Shown here: positions 1-7,419 of the stretch, in pieces | How the letters are laid out: each line of letters opens with the position of its first letter | Numbering within the stretch: the stretch's first letter is position 1 | DNA from: Streptomyces sp. ISL-10 | Lineage (GTDB): Bacteria; Actinomycetota; Actinomycetes; Streptomycetales; Streptomycetaceae | Assembly: GCF_018614575.1 (NCBI RefSeq) | Contig: NZ_JAGGOJ010000015.1 | Span: 79,226-143,225 of the forward strand | DNA length: 64,000 bases | Direction: 5' to 3' | The notes under the pieces: model-generated | What the model was told of the DNA's origin: nothing | Seen by the model: the letters and a program-made list of their open reading frames with translations, nothing else | The model's database searches: none | Translations under genes and position numbers: made by a program

Positions 1-571
1 GGCCCACCTCAAGGCCCAGGTGCATCCGTACGCGGGGATGGGAGTGGAACCGTCCGAGGATGTCGCCGACCTTCTTGGTCGCCGGGTGGTCGGGCGCGAC
101 GCCGTACCGCACGAGGCCGCCGGCCACCGGCAGCCGGTCGAGAAGCGTCACCTCGGCGTTGGTGTGCAGCAGCAGGTCCTCGGCGGCGTACATGCCGGCC
201 GGGCCGGTGCCGACGACCGCGACCCGGATCGGCGCGAAGTCGGACGGCAGGCTGCGCTCGAACGTCGGCTCGCCCCAGGAGTGGAAGGTGGGGCCGTCGC
301 CGGCGGGCTCGGGCTCCCTGTTCTCGAAGTACGCCGCGTTGATCGCGGCGTACTCCTGCTGCGTGCCGGACAGGCTGTCCACCGGGAAGACGGCATCCAC
401 CGGGCAGGCGTCGGCACAGGCGCCGCAGTCGATGCACGTCGTCGGATCGATGTACAGCATCTCCGTGCTGCCGAAGTCCCGCTCCTGCGGGGTGGGATGG
501 ATGCAGTTGACCGGGCACACGGCGACGCACGTGGCGTCGCTGCAGCACGTCTGGGTGATGGCGAAGGTCAT
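1..571 (-). CDS. Ferredoxin / ferredoxin-NADP(+) reductase, FprB-like (partial, 3' end off window)
   Basis: Reading leftwards from the ATG at 571 the frame stays open to the window edge, giving 190 codons. Residues 1-60 form a bacterial ferredoxin domain with two cysteine sets, CCSDATCVAVCP and CIDCGACADACP, so a 7Fe/8Fe centre is likely. From about residue 104 an FAD-binding reductase domain begins (VAVVGTGPAGMYAAEDLL), followed by a GGLVRYGVAPDHPATKK motif typical of adrenodoxin-reductase-type FNRs. The fused layout matches mycobacterial FprB; the NADP-binding half lies outside the window. It would pass electrons from NADPH through its ferredoxin domain to an acceptor. It lies 79 nt downstream of the AurF-like oxygenase in the same direction, so it is a plausible electron donor for it. 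The family is clear; the partner is inferred. Confidence 0.9.
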   Translation of the reverse strand, partial: MTFAITQTCCSDATCVAVCPVNCIHPTPQERDFGSTEMLYIDPTTCIDCGACADACPVDAVFPVDSLSGTQQEYAAINAAYFENREPEPAGDGPTFHSWGEPTFERSLPSDFAPIRVAVVGTGPAGMYAAEDLLLHTNAEVTLLDRLPVAGGLVRYGVAPDHPATKKVGDILGRFHSHPRVRMHLGLEVG

Positions 572-572
572 G

Positions 573-650
573 TCGTCAGCTCGGTTTGGCTCGGCTCGGT
601 CGGCTCGGTAGGACATGGCGCGGCTCGGTGGGGCATGGCGCGCGGCTCCG
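573..650. repeat. Short CTCGGT-rich repeats between the oxygenase and ferredoxin-reductase genes
   Basis: The intercistronic stretch is built from near copies of GGCTCGGT, and it also holds two adjacent diverged copies of a roughly 20-nt unit (ggacatggcgcggctcggtg and gggcatggcgcgcggctccg). No gene is visible. It may be simple slippage DNA. Confidence 0.5.
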
Positions 651-1568
651 TCAGATGAGGTGGGCGCGCTTGTAGAACATCAGGGCCGGCTTGGTGAGCA
701 GACGGGCAGAGGCCAGGAACTCCATGAGCCCGGCACAGCTCGAACGCATCAGGGACTTGTGGTGCTCGTTGGCCTTCGCCTCACCGACGGCGCGCTTCCT
801 GTCGAGCCCGGCGTTGGCGTAGACGTCCTTGTTCACCATGCTGGTGACGATGACGTAGGACGCGACGGCGATGACGAAGGCGTGGATCTGGCGACGCAGC
901 CGGCCGGCCTTCGCGAGGCGCTTGCGCGTCTCGTCGCGGGCGAACTTCATGTGCCGCGACTCCTCGACGACATGGATGTTGTTGATCGTGCGGACGAAGG
1001 GCACGACCCGCTCGTCACGCATCCAGTCCCGCTGCATGACATCGAGGACCTCCTCGGCGACCAGGATCGCGGCGTACGCCGCCTCACCGAAGGCAACTGT
1101 CTTGAAGGCCCTGCCCAGTTCGACCGCGAGCCGGTGCGGGCGGTACGCCGGTGCGCCCAGCTTCTTCGCACCCCGGGCGAACATGATCGAGTGCCGGCAC
1201 TCGTCGGCGATCTCGGTGAGCGCCCACTGGAAGTGGGCCTGCGTCGGATCCTTGGCGTAGATGTCGCGAAGCACCATCTGCTGCAGGATCATCTCGAACC
1301 AGATGCCGGTGCTCGCGACCGACGCGGCCTCCTGCCGCGTCAGCTCCTTGCGCTGCGCATCGCTCATCTCGCGCCAGTACGCCGTGCCGTAGAGCGTGCT
1401 CCACTCCGGGCTCGCGCCGTGGAAGTCCTTGTCCAGCGGCGTCTCCCAGTCGACCTCCGTGACCGGGTCGTACGACAGCGTCGCGGCCGAGTCGAGCAGG
1501 CGCCGGGCGACGTCGTCCTCGGGGACCCCGCGCTCCTGGATCTCCGGCCCTACGGTGCTGCTTGCCAT
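651..1568 (-). CDS. AurF-like diiron oxygenase (PF11583 family)
   Basis: This 305-aa protein carries the carboxylate/histidine diiron motifs of the AurF (p-aminobenzoate N-oxygenase) family: an EIADECRH helix at residues 119-126, EEVLDVMQRD near 172-181 and EESRHMKFARDE at 202-213. It is soluble, with no signal peptide. AurF enzymes oxygenate aryl amines or other substrates with O2 and two external electrons; actinobacterial homologues are often of unknown substrate. The gene lies just upstream of a ferredoxin/ferredoxin-reductase gene in the same direction, which could provide those electrons. A TetR-type palindrome lies about 100 nt upstream. The fold and metal site are well supported; the substrate cannot be deduced. 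Confidence 0.85.
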   Translation of the reverse strand: MASSTVGPEIQERGVPEDDVARRLLDSAATLSYDPVTEVDWETPLDKDFHGASPEWSTLYGTAYWREMSDAQRKELTRQEAASVASTGIWFEMILQQMVLRDIYAKDPTQAHFQWALTEIADECRHSIMFARGAKKLGAPAYRPHRLAVELGRAFKTVAFGEAAYAAILVAEEVLDVMQRDWMRDERVVPFVRTINNIHVVEESRHMKFARDETRKRLAKAGRLRRQIHAFVIAVASYVIVTSMVNKDVYANAGLDRKRAVGEAKANEHHKSLMRSSCAGLMEFLASARLLTKPALMFYKRAHLI

Positions 1569-1960
1569 GCTGGGGCTCCTCGGTTCGAGTGGTGGTGGTC
1601 CTTGCTCGCTGGTGCGTGGAGGCGCGCAGGGGCGCTGCGAGGGGTCACCGATTCGACCCGCCGCTTGTTAGACGGACCGTATAGTAAGAGCCCCGCTCGG
1701 GCCTATCCCCGAGTAAGAAATCCGAGCAACTCGCTGCCGGCACGGGGGCGACGGGCCACTGCGTCCGCGCGGGCCGGACCGGTTCCTGCGGGGCGCCAAC
1801 CGCTCGCGCGGGCCGCGACACCGTGAGCTGCTCTGCGCGCGAGCTGTCGGCAGTGGCGATGCCCCTTGCCGCACAGGGGTGTTGACGCACGGTCGGCGCG
1901 CCCCGGCGTCCCGTCGGCGCACCTCGGCGTCCCGTCGGCGACCCCGGCGTCCCGCTCCGG
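1569..1960. other. Intergenic region upstream of the oxygenase, downstream of the ABC permease
   Basis: No plausible gene was found in this 392-nt gap. It contains the palindrome at 1664-1688 and should hold the oxygenase promoter. Several near copies of a GTCGGCG/CCCCGGCGTCCCGTCGG unit occur at 1888-1955, close to the permease stop. Confidence 0.5.
1664..1688. promoter_or_regulatory. Candidate TetR-family operator upstream of the AurF-like gene
   Basis: The palindrome is centred on ACGGACCGT (1672-1680), with further matching arms (CTT..TA.ACGGACCGT.TA..AAG) out to 1664 and 1688. ACGG-N-CCGT cores with AT-containing flanks are common in operators of Streptomyces TetR-family repressors. The site lies 96-120 nt upstream of the oxygenase start. 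No tetR gene occurs nearby, so the regulator would act from elsewhere. Confidence 0.5.
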
Positions 1961-4282
1961 TCAGAGCGTCTCGCTCAGCGAATCCGCCAGCCTGCGGCGG
2001 GCCGTGCGGGTCGCCGGCACCGAGGCCGCAGCCGTCGCACCGAGCACCGCCGCGGCGACCAGCGCCACCAGCACGGGCAGCGGCGGCATCTGCGCGATGC
2101 CCGCACCCATCCCGCCGGCCGCGCCCTGGGCGTCCACCAGACGCGTGCCCGCCACGGCACCGACCGCCGTCCCGAGCACGGCGGAGAGCAGGGCCGTCAG
2201 GCACGCCGTCGTCACGATCACCGCGCCGATCTGCCGGGGTGTCAGACCGATGGCCTTGAGGGCGAGCAGATCACGGCCCCGCTCGCGTACGCCCGTGCCG
2301 ATCAGGGTCAGCAACTCGATCAGGCCGATCAGTGCGAGCACCACGATCAGCGCAGCGATCACCGCGCGCGCCGGTTCCAGGCGGTCCGCGGGGTTCGGGG
2401 TCTCGCGGATCTCCAGCGCGCCGCCGCCCGCCTCGGCGAGCTCCGCGCTCACCGCGCGCGGGTCGGCGCCGTCGCGCAGCACCAGGGCGTGGAACCCGGG
2501 CCGCAGGCCGAGGTCGCGTTCGCGCAGGGTGTCGACGGTCGTGGAGATGATCCGGCCGCTGGACTCCGGTTCGATGCTGCGGCCGACGACATGGAGGATC
2601 TGTGGCCGTCCCTCGACGGTCATCCGCACCCAGTCGCCCACCCGTACGCCGAGCAGATCCAGCAGCCCCTGGCCGGCGACCGCTTCGTCCGGACCTCCGG
2701 GTGGCCGGCCCTCCACCACCGCGAGGGGGTACGGCTCATGAGCGGTGCCGAGCCCACGCAGGGTGATGGTGCCCGTCTGCCCCGGCACCAGGGCCGCCGT
2801 CTCCACACCGGGATGAACGGCGGCGACGTCGTCGACGCCCGCGAGGATGCGCTCCAGTTCCGCGTCCGCCGGACCGCCGGGCTGCTCGGCCCGCACGGTC
2901 AGCGCCGCCGGCAGGCCCACCCGGTCGGGATGGCTGCGGAACTGGTCCAGGGTGGACCAGGCGACGAGCGCCACGGTGATCAGGACCAGTGGGAGCGCCA
3001 GCCGGAGCACGGCCACCAACGCACCGCCCCGGCGCGAGAACGCGGCGCGCGTCCCCAGCACCAGCGCGGGCGGCATCCGCATACCGAGTGCCCGTCTGCC
3101 GAGCGCGGTCATCGGCGCGGCGGTCGGCAGCGCCGCACGGGCCACCGGGACCGGTGGCACACGCCCGGCCCGCCAGGCCGCGAGGCCGGTGGCGACCGCG
3201 ATGAGCAGGACCGCACCGCACGGCACGCCGATCATCAGGGCCGTGTGACCGGGCAGGTCCTGCCACAGAGCCACCGCGTCACCGATACGCCCCGGAATGC
3301 GGGACCCCAGCAGGGCGATCGCCACGGTGCCGAGTGCTACACCCAGCAGCGCGAAGGCCAGGTGCTGGACAAGGAAGCCGCGCACCACCTGCCCCGGGGT
3401 GAACCCGACGGCCTTGAGCACCGCGATGTCCCTGAGCTGCGCGCGTACTCGGGCGGCGATCGCCCCGGACGCGGCCAGAGCGGCGGCCAGCAGCGCGCCG
3501 AGACCGAACACGGCGAACAACTGCCCCAGCAGCCGGTCGTCACCGGCGGCCTCGGCCCGCGCCTGCTGCCACTTGGCGACCTGCGAGACCCGGTCCGCGC
3601 CCAGGAGCGTCACCGCGCGCTGCACGAGGAAGTCGGTGTCGTCCGGGTCGTCCAGCCGCAGCCCCACGGTCTGTCCGCTCGCGCCGGGGGCGACGGCGTC
3701 GAGGGCGCGGGGCAGCACCCAGCCGATGCCGGGTTCGCCGCCCGGCCGGTAACGCGGCTCCGCCGCCTCCGCGACCCCGACGACCCGCAGGGTGCTCGCC
3801 GGTCCGTCCGGTGCCGTGACGCGCAGCGTGTCGCCCGGCTCCGCCCACAGCGCCCTGGCCACCGACGTCTCCAGCACGACCGCGCCCGGGCCGCCGTCGT
3901 CCGACGGGGCGAGCCAGCGGCCCGACGTGACCAGTGGCCGGCCCGTGTCGGGGGGCCTGACCCCCGCCGCGCGCAGTTCGACACCCGCCCGCGCGCCCCG
4001 CGACTCGACGGTGGTGGTCGCGGTGCGGTACGGACCGGAGAGCGCGGCGACGCCGTCGAGCCGGGACAGAGCGGCGGTGTCGGCGCCGCCGCGCGTGTGC
4101 AGCCAGATGTGCGCGCCCTGGGACTGGTTGAAAACCCGCTGCCAGGGGTTGGCGGCGTAACCGAACAGGGCACCGGCCAGCAGCAGCGAGGCGATGATCC
4201 CGGCACTGGCGAGGACGACGAACAGGGCTTCACCGCGGTGTGCCCGGAAGTCGGCGTGCGCCCAGCGCAGAGTGGCGCGCAC
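1961..4282 (-). CDS. ABC transporter permease, FtsX-like (MacB/LolCDE type, duplicated)
   Basis: This 773-aa membrane protein has the duplicated FtsX-like layout: an N-terminal transmembrane helix (about residues 20-42), a large extracytoplasmic domain, three helices near 255-375, a second anchor and extracytoplasmic domain (about 420-620), and a final three-helix set near 640-760. The repeated phrases LKAVGFTPGQV and LKAIGLTPRQI mark the two FtsX cores. Such permeases are mechanotransmission exporters that move lipids or hydrophobic compounds, or act in antimicrobial resistance. It starts 2 nt after the ATPase stop, so the two are translationally linked and presumably form one complex. The substrate is unknown. 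PadR control upstream fits drug or envelope-stress efflux, but that is inference. Confidence 0.9.
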   Translation of the reverse strand: MRATLRWAHADFRAHRGEALFVVLASAGIIASLLLAGALFGYAANPWQRVFNQSQGAHIWLHTRGGADTAALSRLDGVAALSGPYRTATTTVESRGARAGVELRAAGVRPPDTGRPLVTSGRWLAPSDDGGPGAVVLETSVARALWAEPGDTLRVTAPDGPASTLRVVGVAEAAEPRYRPGGEPGIGWVLPRALDAVAPGASGQTVGLRLDDPDDTDFLVQRAVTLLGADRVSQVAKWQQARAEAAGDDRLLGQLFAVFGLGALLAAALAASGAIAARVRAQLRDIAVLKAVGFTPGQVVRGFLVQHLAFALLGVALGTVAIALLGSRIPGRIGDAVALWQDLPGHTALMIGVPCGAVLLIAVATGLAAWRAGRVPPVPVARAALPTAAPMTALGRRALGMRMPPALVLGTRAAFSRRGGALVAVLRLALPLVLITVALVAWSTLDQFRSHPDRVGLPAALTVRAEQPGGPADAELERILAGVDDVAAVHPGVETAALVPGQTGTITLRGLGTAHEPYPLAVVEGRPPGGPDEAVAGQGLLDLLGVRVGDWVRMTVEGRPQILHVVGRSIEPESSGRIISTTVDTLRERDLGLRPGFHALVLRDGADPRAVSAELAEAGGGALEIRETPNPADRLEPARAVIAALIVVLALIGLIELLTLIGTGVRERGRDLLALKAIGLTPRQIGAVIVTTACLTALLSAVLGTAVGAVAGTRLVDAQGAAGGMGAGIAQMPPLPVLVALVAAAVLGATAAASVPATRTARRRLADSLSETL

Positions 4283-4284
4283 TC

Positions 4285-5259
4285 TCAGTCCCTCAGTTCG
4301 AGTACGCCGGACACTCCGCCGCCCGGAGCGCGGTGCCCGGTGCCCAGCACCGCGTCGTCGGCGATACGCCCGTCGAAGAAGCTGATGACGCGGTCGGCGG
4401 CGCTCGCCATCCGGGCGTCATGGGTGACCATCAGGATCGTCTGGCCGCGTTGGTGGAACCGGGACAGCAGCCGCAGCACCTCCCGGGTGCCCTTGCTGTC
4501 CAGGCTGCCGGCCGGCTCGTCGGCGAGCAGCAGGGCGGGGTGGTTGACCAGCGCCCTGGCGAGCGCGACGCGCTGCTGCTCGCCGCCGGACAGCTCGCCG
4601 GGCATCGACCTCTCCCGGCCTTCGAGCCCGAGCTCGGCCAGCAGCTCGGCGCGGGAGGCGCGCGCGGCCTTGGGCGACGCCCCGGCCAGCAGCGCGGGCA
4701 GTTCCACGTTGTCGGCGACGGTGAGATTGGAGACCAGGTTGAAGAACTGGAACACGATGCCGATGCTGCGTCGGCGCAGCACCGCCCAACGGGCCTCCCG
4801 GTACTCGTCGACCCGCTCCCCGCCGAGCCACAGCTTCCCGCTGTCGGGGCGCTGCAGCCCGCCGATCAGATGCAGCAGTGTCGACTTCCCGGCGCCGGAG
4901 GGACCGGTCACCGCCACGAATTCCCCAGGCTGAACGGTCAGGTCCACACCGCGCACGGCATGCACCGCGGCGCCCTCGCCGTAGTGGGTCTTGGTCAGTC
5001 CTTCGGCGCGCACGATGGGGCCGCTCACCGGCCCGGACGAGGGCGGGGCGGAACGGACGCTCTCGGCGACGCGTTCCCGCCCGCCTCCAGCGGCACCCGG
5101 CTCCGGCACGTCCGCACTCGCCTGCTGCTGCCCGGTCACGGCCCCGTCCCCGGTCGCCTCGGCGCCGTGGCCCACCGGCCCGCCGGGTCGGCCGCGTCCA
5201 CCGGAGCCGGCCGCGCCCGATCCCCGGCGCTCGCCGGAAACCGCGGCGTCGTCGCTCAT
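4285..5259 (-). CDS. ABC transporter ATP-binding protein (MacB/LolD type)
   Basis: The nucleotide-binding domain occupies about residues 85-310, with Walker A GPSGAGKS, signature LSGGEQQRVALARAL, Walker B LLLADEP and an H-loop MVTHD. It energises the adjacent FtsX-like permease. The ATG at 5259 is chosen because it overlaps the PadR stop (ATGA) and is preceded by a strong GGAGGAGC ribosome site. This leaves an unusually long N-terminal extension of roughly 80 residues rich in Gly, Ala, Arg and Pro that is absent from typical LolD-like ATPases. A later start nearer the SGPIVRAEGLTK segment is possible but has no equally good ribosome site. Confidence 0.92.
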   Translation of the reverse strand: MSDDAAVSGERRGSGAAGSGGRGRPGGPVGHGAEATGDGAVTGQQQASADVPEPGAAGGGRERVAESVRSAPPSSGPVSGPIVRAEGLTKTHYGEGAAVHAVRGVDLTVQPGEFVAVTGPSGAGKSTLLHLIGGLQRPDSGKLWLGGERVDEYREARWAVLRRRSIGIVFQFFNLVSNLTVADNVELPALLAGASPKAARASRAELLAELGLEGRERSMPGELSGGEQQRVALARALVNHPALLLADEPAGSLDSKGTREVLRLLSRFHQRGQTILMVTHDARMASAADRVISFFDGRIADDAVLGTGHRAPGGGVSGVLELRD

Positions 5260-5762
5260 TCCAGCTCCTCCTGACAACGTTCCAGCCAGTCCAGGTCGGC
5301 CTGCAGATGCAGCATGGCGCCCTCGATCAGCAGCTGGGCGACCTTGTTGTCCCGGTCCTCGGACACGGCCAGCTTCGACAGCTCCCGCATGGTGTTGAGG
5401 TACTGCCGACGCTGCTTGTTGATCAGGGCGATCGGGTCGGCAAGCCCCGACTGCGGCGCGAGCGCGAGCTTCATGAAGAACTCGTCCCGCACCCGTGGCT
5501 CGTCGGCGGTCTCATCGAACCAGGCCAGCACGGCCTCACGCCCGGCATCGGTGAGCCGGTACGTGCGCTTGTTGGGCCGACCCGACTGCTCGACGTCCTC
5601 GCCGGCGATCAGACCGCTCTTCTCCAGTCGGCCGAGAGTGACATATATCTGGCCGATATTCGGCTGAGGGTACGCGGCGCCCAGGAGCTTCTCAAGGTCC
5701 TGTTTGAGCTCGTAACCGTGTGCGGGGCCACGGGTGAGGAGCGCCAGGAGCGGCAGCCGCAC
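5256..5762 (-). CDS. PadR-family transcriptional regulator
   Basis: This is a 168-aa PadR protein: an N-terminal winged helix (LLALLTRGPAHGYELKQDLE, then PNIGQIYVTLGRLEKSGLI and TYRLTDAGREAVLAWF) and a C-terminal helical dimerisation region (about residues 90-168). The GTG at 5762 is chosen because GAGAGGGGGAGC lies just before it; a longer in-frame reading exists to an ATG at 5864 but adds an atypical low-complexity leader over the likely promoter. The gene heads an operon with the ABC ATPase (ATGA overlap) and permease. PadR proteins usually repress their own operon and release DNA on binding a small molecule, so control of this transporter is likely. Confidence 0.9.
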   Translation of the reverse strand: MRLPLLALLTRGPAHGYELKQDLEKLLGAAYPQPNIGQIYVTLGRLEKSGLIAGEDVEQSGRPNKRTYRLTDAGREAVLAWFDETADEPRVRDEFFMKLALAPQSGLADPIALINKQRRQYLNTMRELSKLAVSEDRDNKVAQLLIEGAMLHLQADLDWLERCQEELE

Positions 5763-5930
5763 GCGCTCCCCCTCTCTCCCGCTGCATAGTCTGCTGTTGG
5801 CCGGGCAGCGGGCCGATGGACCGGCCGCCGGCCTTGGTGTGCCTGGACGTCTAGTATCGCCCATGCCTAACGGGTATATATAGGCCACGATGGTCGGCGG
5901 CGCAGCCGGATCGTGCACCGGGAGGAACCT
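5763..5930. promoter_or_regulatory. Divergent promoter region between padR and the sugar-binding protein
   Basis: An AT-rich element, TATATATA (5875-5882), lies inside a loose dyad with GCCTA at 5865-5869 and TAGGC at 5881-5885. This is the only AT-rich patch in the region and sits where divergent promoters are expected. PadR may bind here, but that is inferred from position. Confidence 0.4.
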
Positions 5931-7202
5931 ATGCGGTGGATGCGTGCCGCGGGTAGGGCTCTCCTGGCCGCGGCGGTGGTGCTGGCCGGCCATGTCGGCG
6001 CCGACGTGCACGCCGGGGGAGCGGACGCCGGCGGCCGGGGCCCGATGACGCTGGTGACCGCCGGTGACCTGACCGGTTACCTTCCGCCGCTGCTCGAGGA
6101 CTGGAACGAGGACCATCCCGGTGAGCGGGTCACCCTGGTCGAGCTGCCGGACTCGGCCGACGAGACCCGGGCACAGATGATCAGCGAACTGCGCTCGGGC
6201 AGCGACAGGTTCGACGTGCTGAACATCGATGTGGCATGGACGTCGGAGTTCGCGGCGGCGGGCTGGATCGCTCCGCTGGAGCGCGACCGCTTCCCGCTGG
6301 ACACCTTCCTGCGCCCCGTCGTGGACACCGCGACCTTCGACGGGCGGCTGTACGCGGTCCCGTACGTGACCAACGCCGGGCTGCTCTACTACCGCAAGGA
6401 CGTCCTGGACCGCGCCGGCGAGAAACCACCGCGCACCTGGGCGGAACTGGCACGTCAGGCCCGCACCGTCGCACCCCGTCACGGCCTCGACGGTTACGCG
6501 GGCCAGTTCCTGCCGTACGAGGGGCTGACCGTCAATGTGACGGAGGCGGTGCACTCGGCGGGCGGCTCGATCCTGCGGGACGACGGCGACCGGGTCACCG
6601 TGGACTCGGACGCGGCGCGCGCCGCCTTCGCCTTCCTCGCGGACGGTGTGCGCGAGGGCTGGATCGCCCGCGACGCGCTCGGCTACAAGGAGGAGGAGTC
6701 GCGCCGGGCCTTCCAGGACGGCCGGCTGCTCTTCCTGCGCAACTGGCCCTATGTGTACGCCGACGCGAGCGCCGAGGGCTCGAAGGTGGCCGGCCGGTTC
6801 GGGGTGGTGCCCCTGCCCGGCCCCGACGGCCCGGGCACCAGCGTGCTCGGCGGTTCGAATCTGGCGGTGAGCAGCCGTGCGCGGCACCCGGAGTCGGCCG
6901 CTGACCTGATCGCGTACCTCACCAGCGAGCGGGTCCAGCGTCAGGTGCTGACCGAGGGGTCGCTCCCGCCGGTGCGCGCCGCGCTGTACGAGGATCCGGC
7001 GCTGATCGCCGCCCATCCGTATCTGCCGACGCTGCGTCGCAGTGTGCTGTCGGCCGAGCCGCGTCCCAAGTCGCCGCGCTACGACCAGGTGAGCCTGGCC
7101 GTGCAGGCGGTCGCGCAGGACGTCATGGCACTGCGCCGGACACCCGAGCAGGCGGTCGAGCGCCTGGCACGCGAGCTCGGAGCGATCTCCCGCAAGGGCT
7201 GA
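5931..7202 (+). CDS. Extracellular sugar-binding protein of an ABC importer, solitary
   Basis: This is a 423-aa family 1 solute-binding protein resembling trehalose/maltose binders, with the usual features: DVLNIDVAWTSEFAAAGWI, AVPYVTNAGLLYYRKDVLD and GGSNLAVSS. The ATG at 5931 follows GGGAGGAAC; a GTG at 5913 would include that ribosome site and is rejected. The N-terminus has a basic start and a hydrophobic core, but where a lipobox cysteine would be expected (LAG-C) the sequence reads LAGHVGAD, so it may be released rather than lipid-anchored. No permease or ATPase gene is beside it; the next permeases (10.5-12.7 kb) have their own binding protein. It could share them, or be a leftover. 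A hairpin terminator follows. Confidence 0.85.
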   Translation: MRWMRAAGRALLAAAVVLAGHVGADVHAGGADAGGRGPMTLVTAGDLTGYLPPLLEDWNEDHPGERVTLVELPDSADETRAQMISELRSGSDRFDVLNIDVAWTSEFAAAGWIAPLERDRFPLDTFLRPVVDTATFDGRLYAVPYVTNAGLLYYRKDVLDRAGEKPPRTWAELARQARTVAPRHGLDGYAGQFLPYEGLTVNVTEAVHSAGGSILRDDGDRVTVDSDAARAAFAFLADGVREGWIARDALGYKEEESRRAFQDGRLLFLRNWPYVYADASAEGSKVAGRFGVVPLPGPDGPGTSVLGGSNLAVSSRARHPESAADLIAYLTSERVQRQVLTEGSLPPVRAALYEDPALIAAHPYLPTLRRSVLSAEPRPKSPRYDQVSLAVQAVAQDVMALRRTPEQAVERLARELGAISRKG

Positions 7203-7223
7203 GCTCATCTCCCACCTCCCCCG

Positions 7224-7260
7224 GCCAGGGCTCCTACTTACATGTTAGGTAGACCCTGGC
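7224..7260. terminator. Hairpin after the solitary sugar-binding protein
   Basis: GCCAGGG (7224-7230) pairs with CCCTGGC (7254-7260), and inside it CTAC (7234-7237) pairs with GTAG (7249-7252). It starts 21 nt after the stop and is followed by a T-containing stretch. It may end transcription before the glucosidase promoter. The inner dyad CTAC...GTAG could alternatively be an operator. Confidence 0.55.
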
Positions 7261-7324
7261 TCTTGTAAAGGGGTTCATAGGTGGTCAAATCACCCCAGTT
7301 TTGGGATTCTTTCTGGACGCATCG

Positions 7325-7363
7325 TTGACACTCGGCCGTCATAGCTACTTAACATGCATGCAT
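7325..7363 (+). promoter_or_regulatory. Promoter and palindrome upstream of the alpha-glucosidase operon
   Basis: TTGACA at 7325-7330 is a consensus -35; TTAACA (7349-7354), 18 nt on, may be the -10. Overlapping its downstream edge is ATGCATGCAT (7354-7363), a perfect 10-bp palindrome in a position suited to an operator. The gene starts at 7420. The regulator is not identified. Confidence 0.5.
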
Positions 7364-7419
7364 AACAGCGCACCCGATCCGGGGCGCCCTCGCATCCAGC
7401 AGAAACAGGTCGACGCGAG

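Noticed and set aside
5640..5665. ATATC-N5-GATAT inverted repeat inside padR, considered as a PadR operator
   Set aside because: It lies within codons for the conserved PNIGQIYVTLG segment and far from the promoter, so it is more likely due to coding constraint.
5763..7208. Long leftward reading frame across the sugar-binding protein, in frame with padR
   Set aside because: It runs antisense to a well-supported binding-protein gene and has no family features; only the last 168 codons are PadR.
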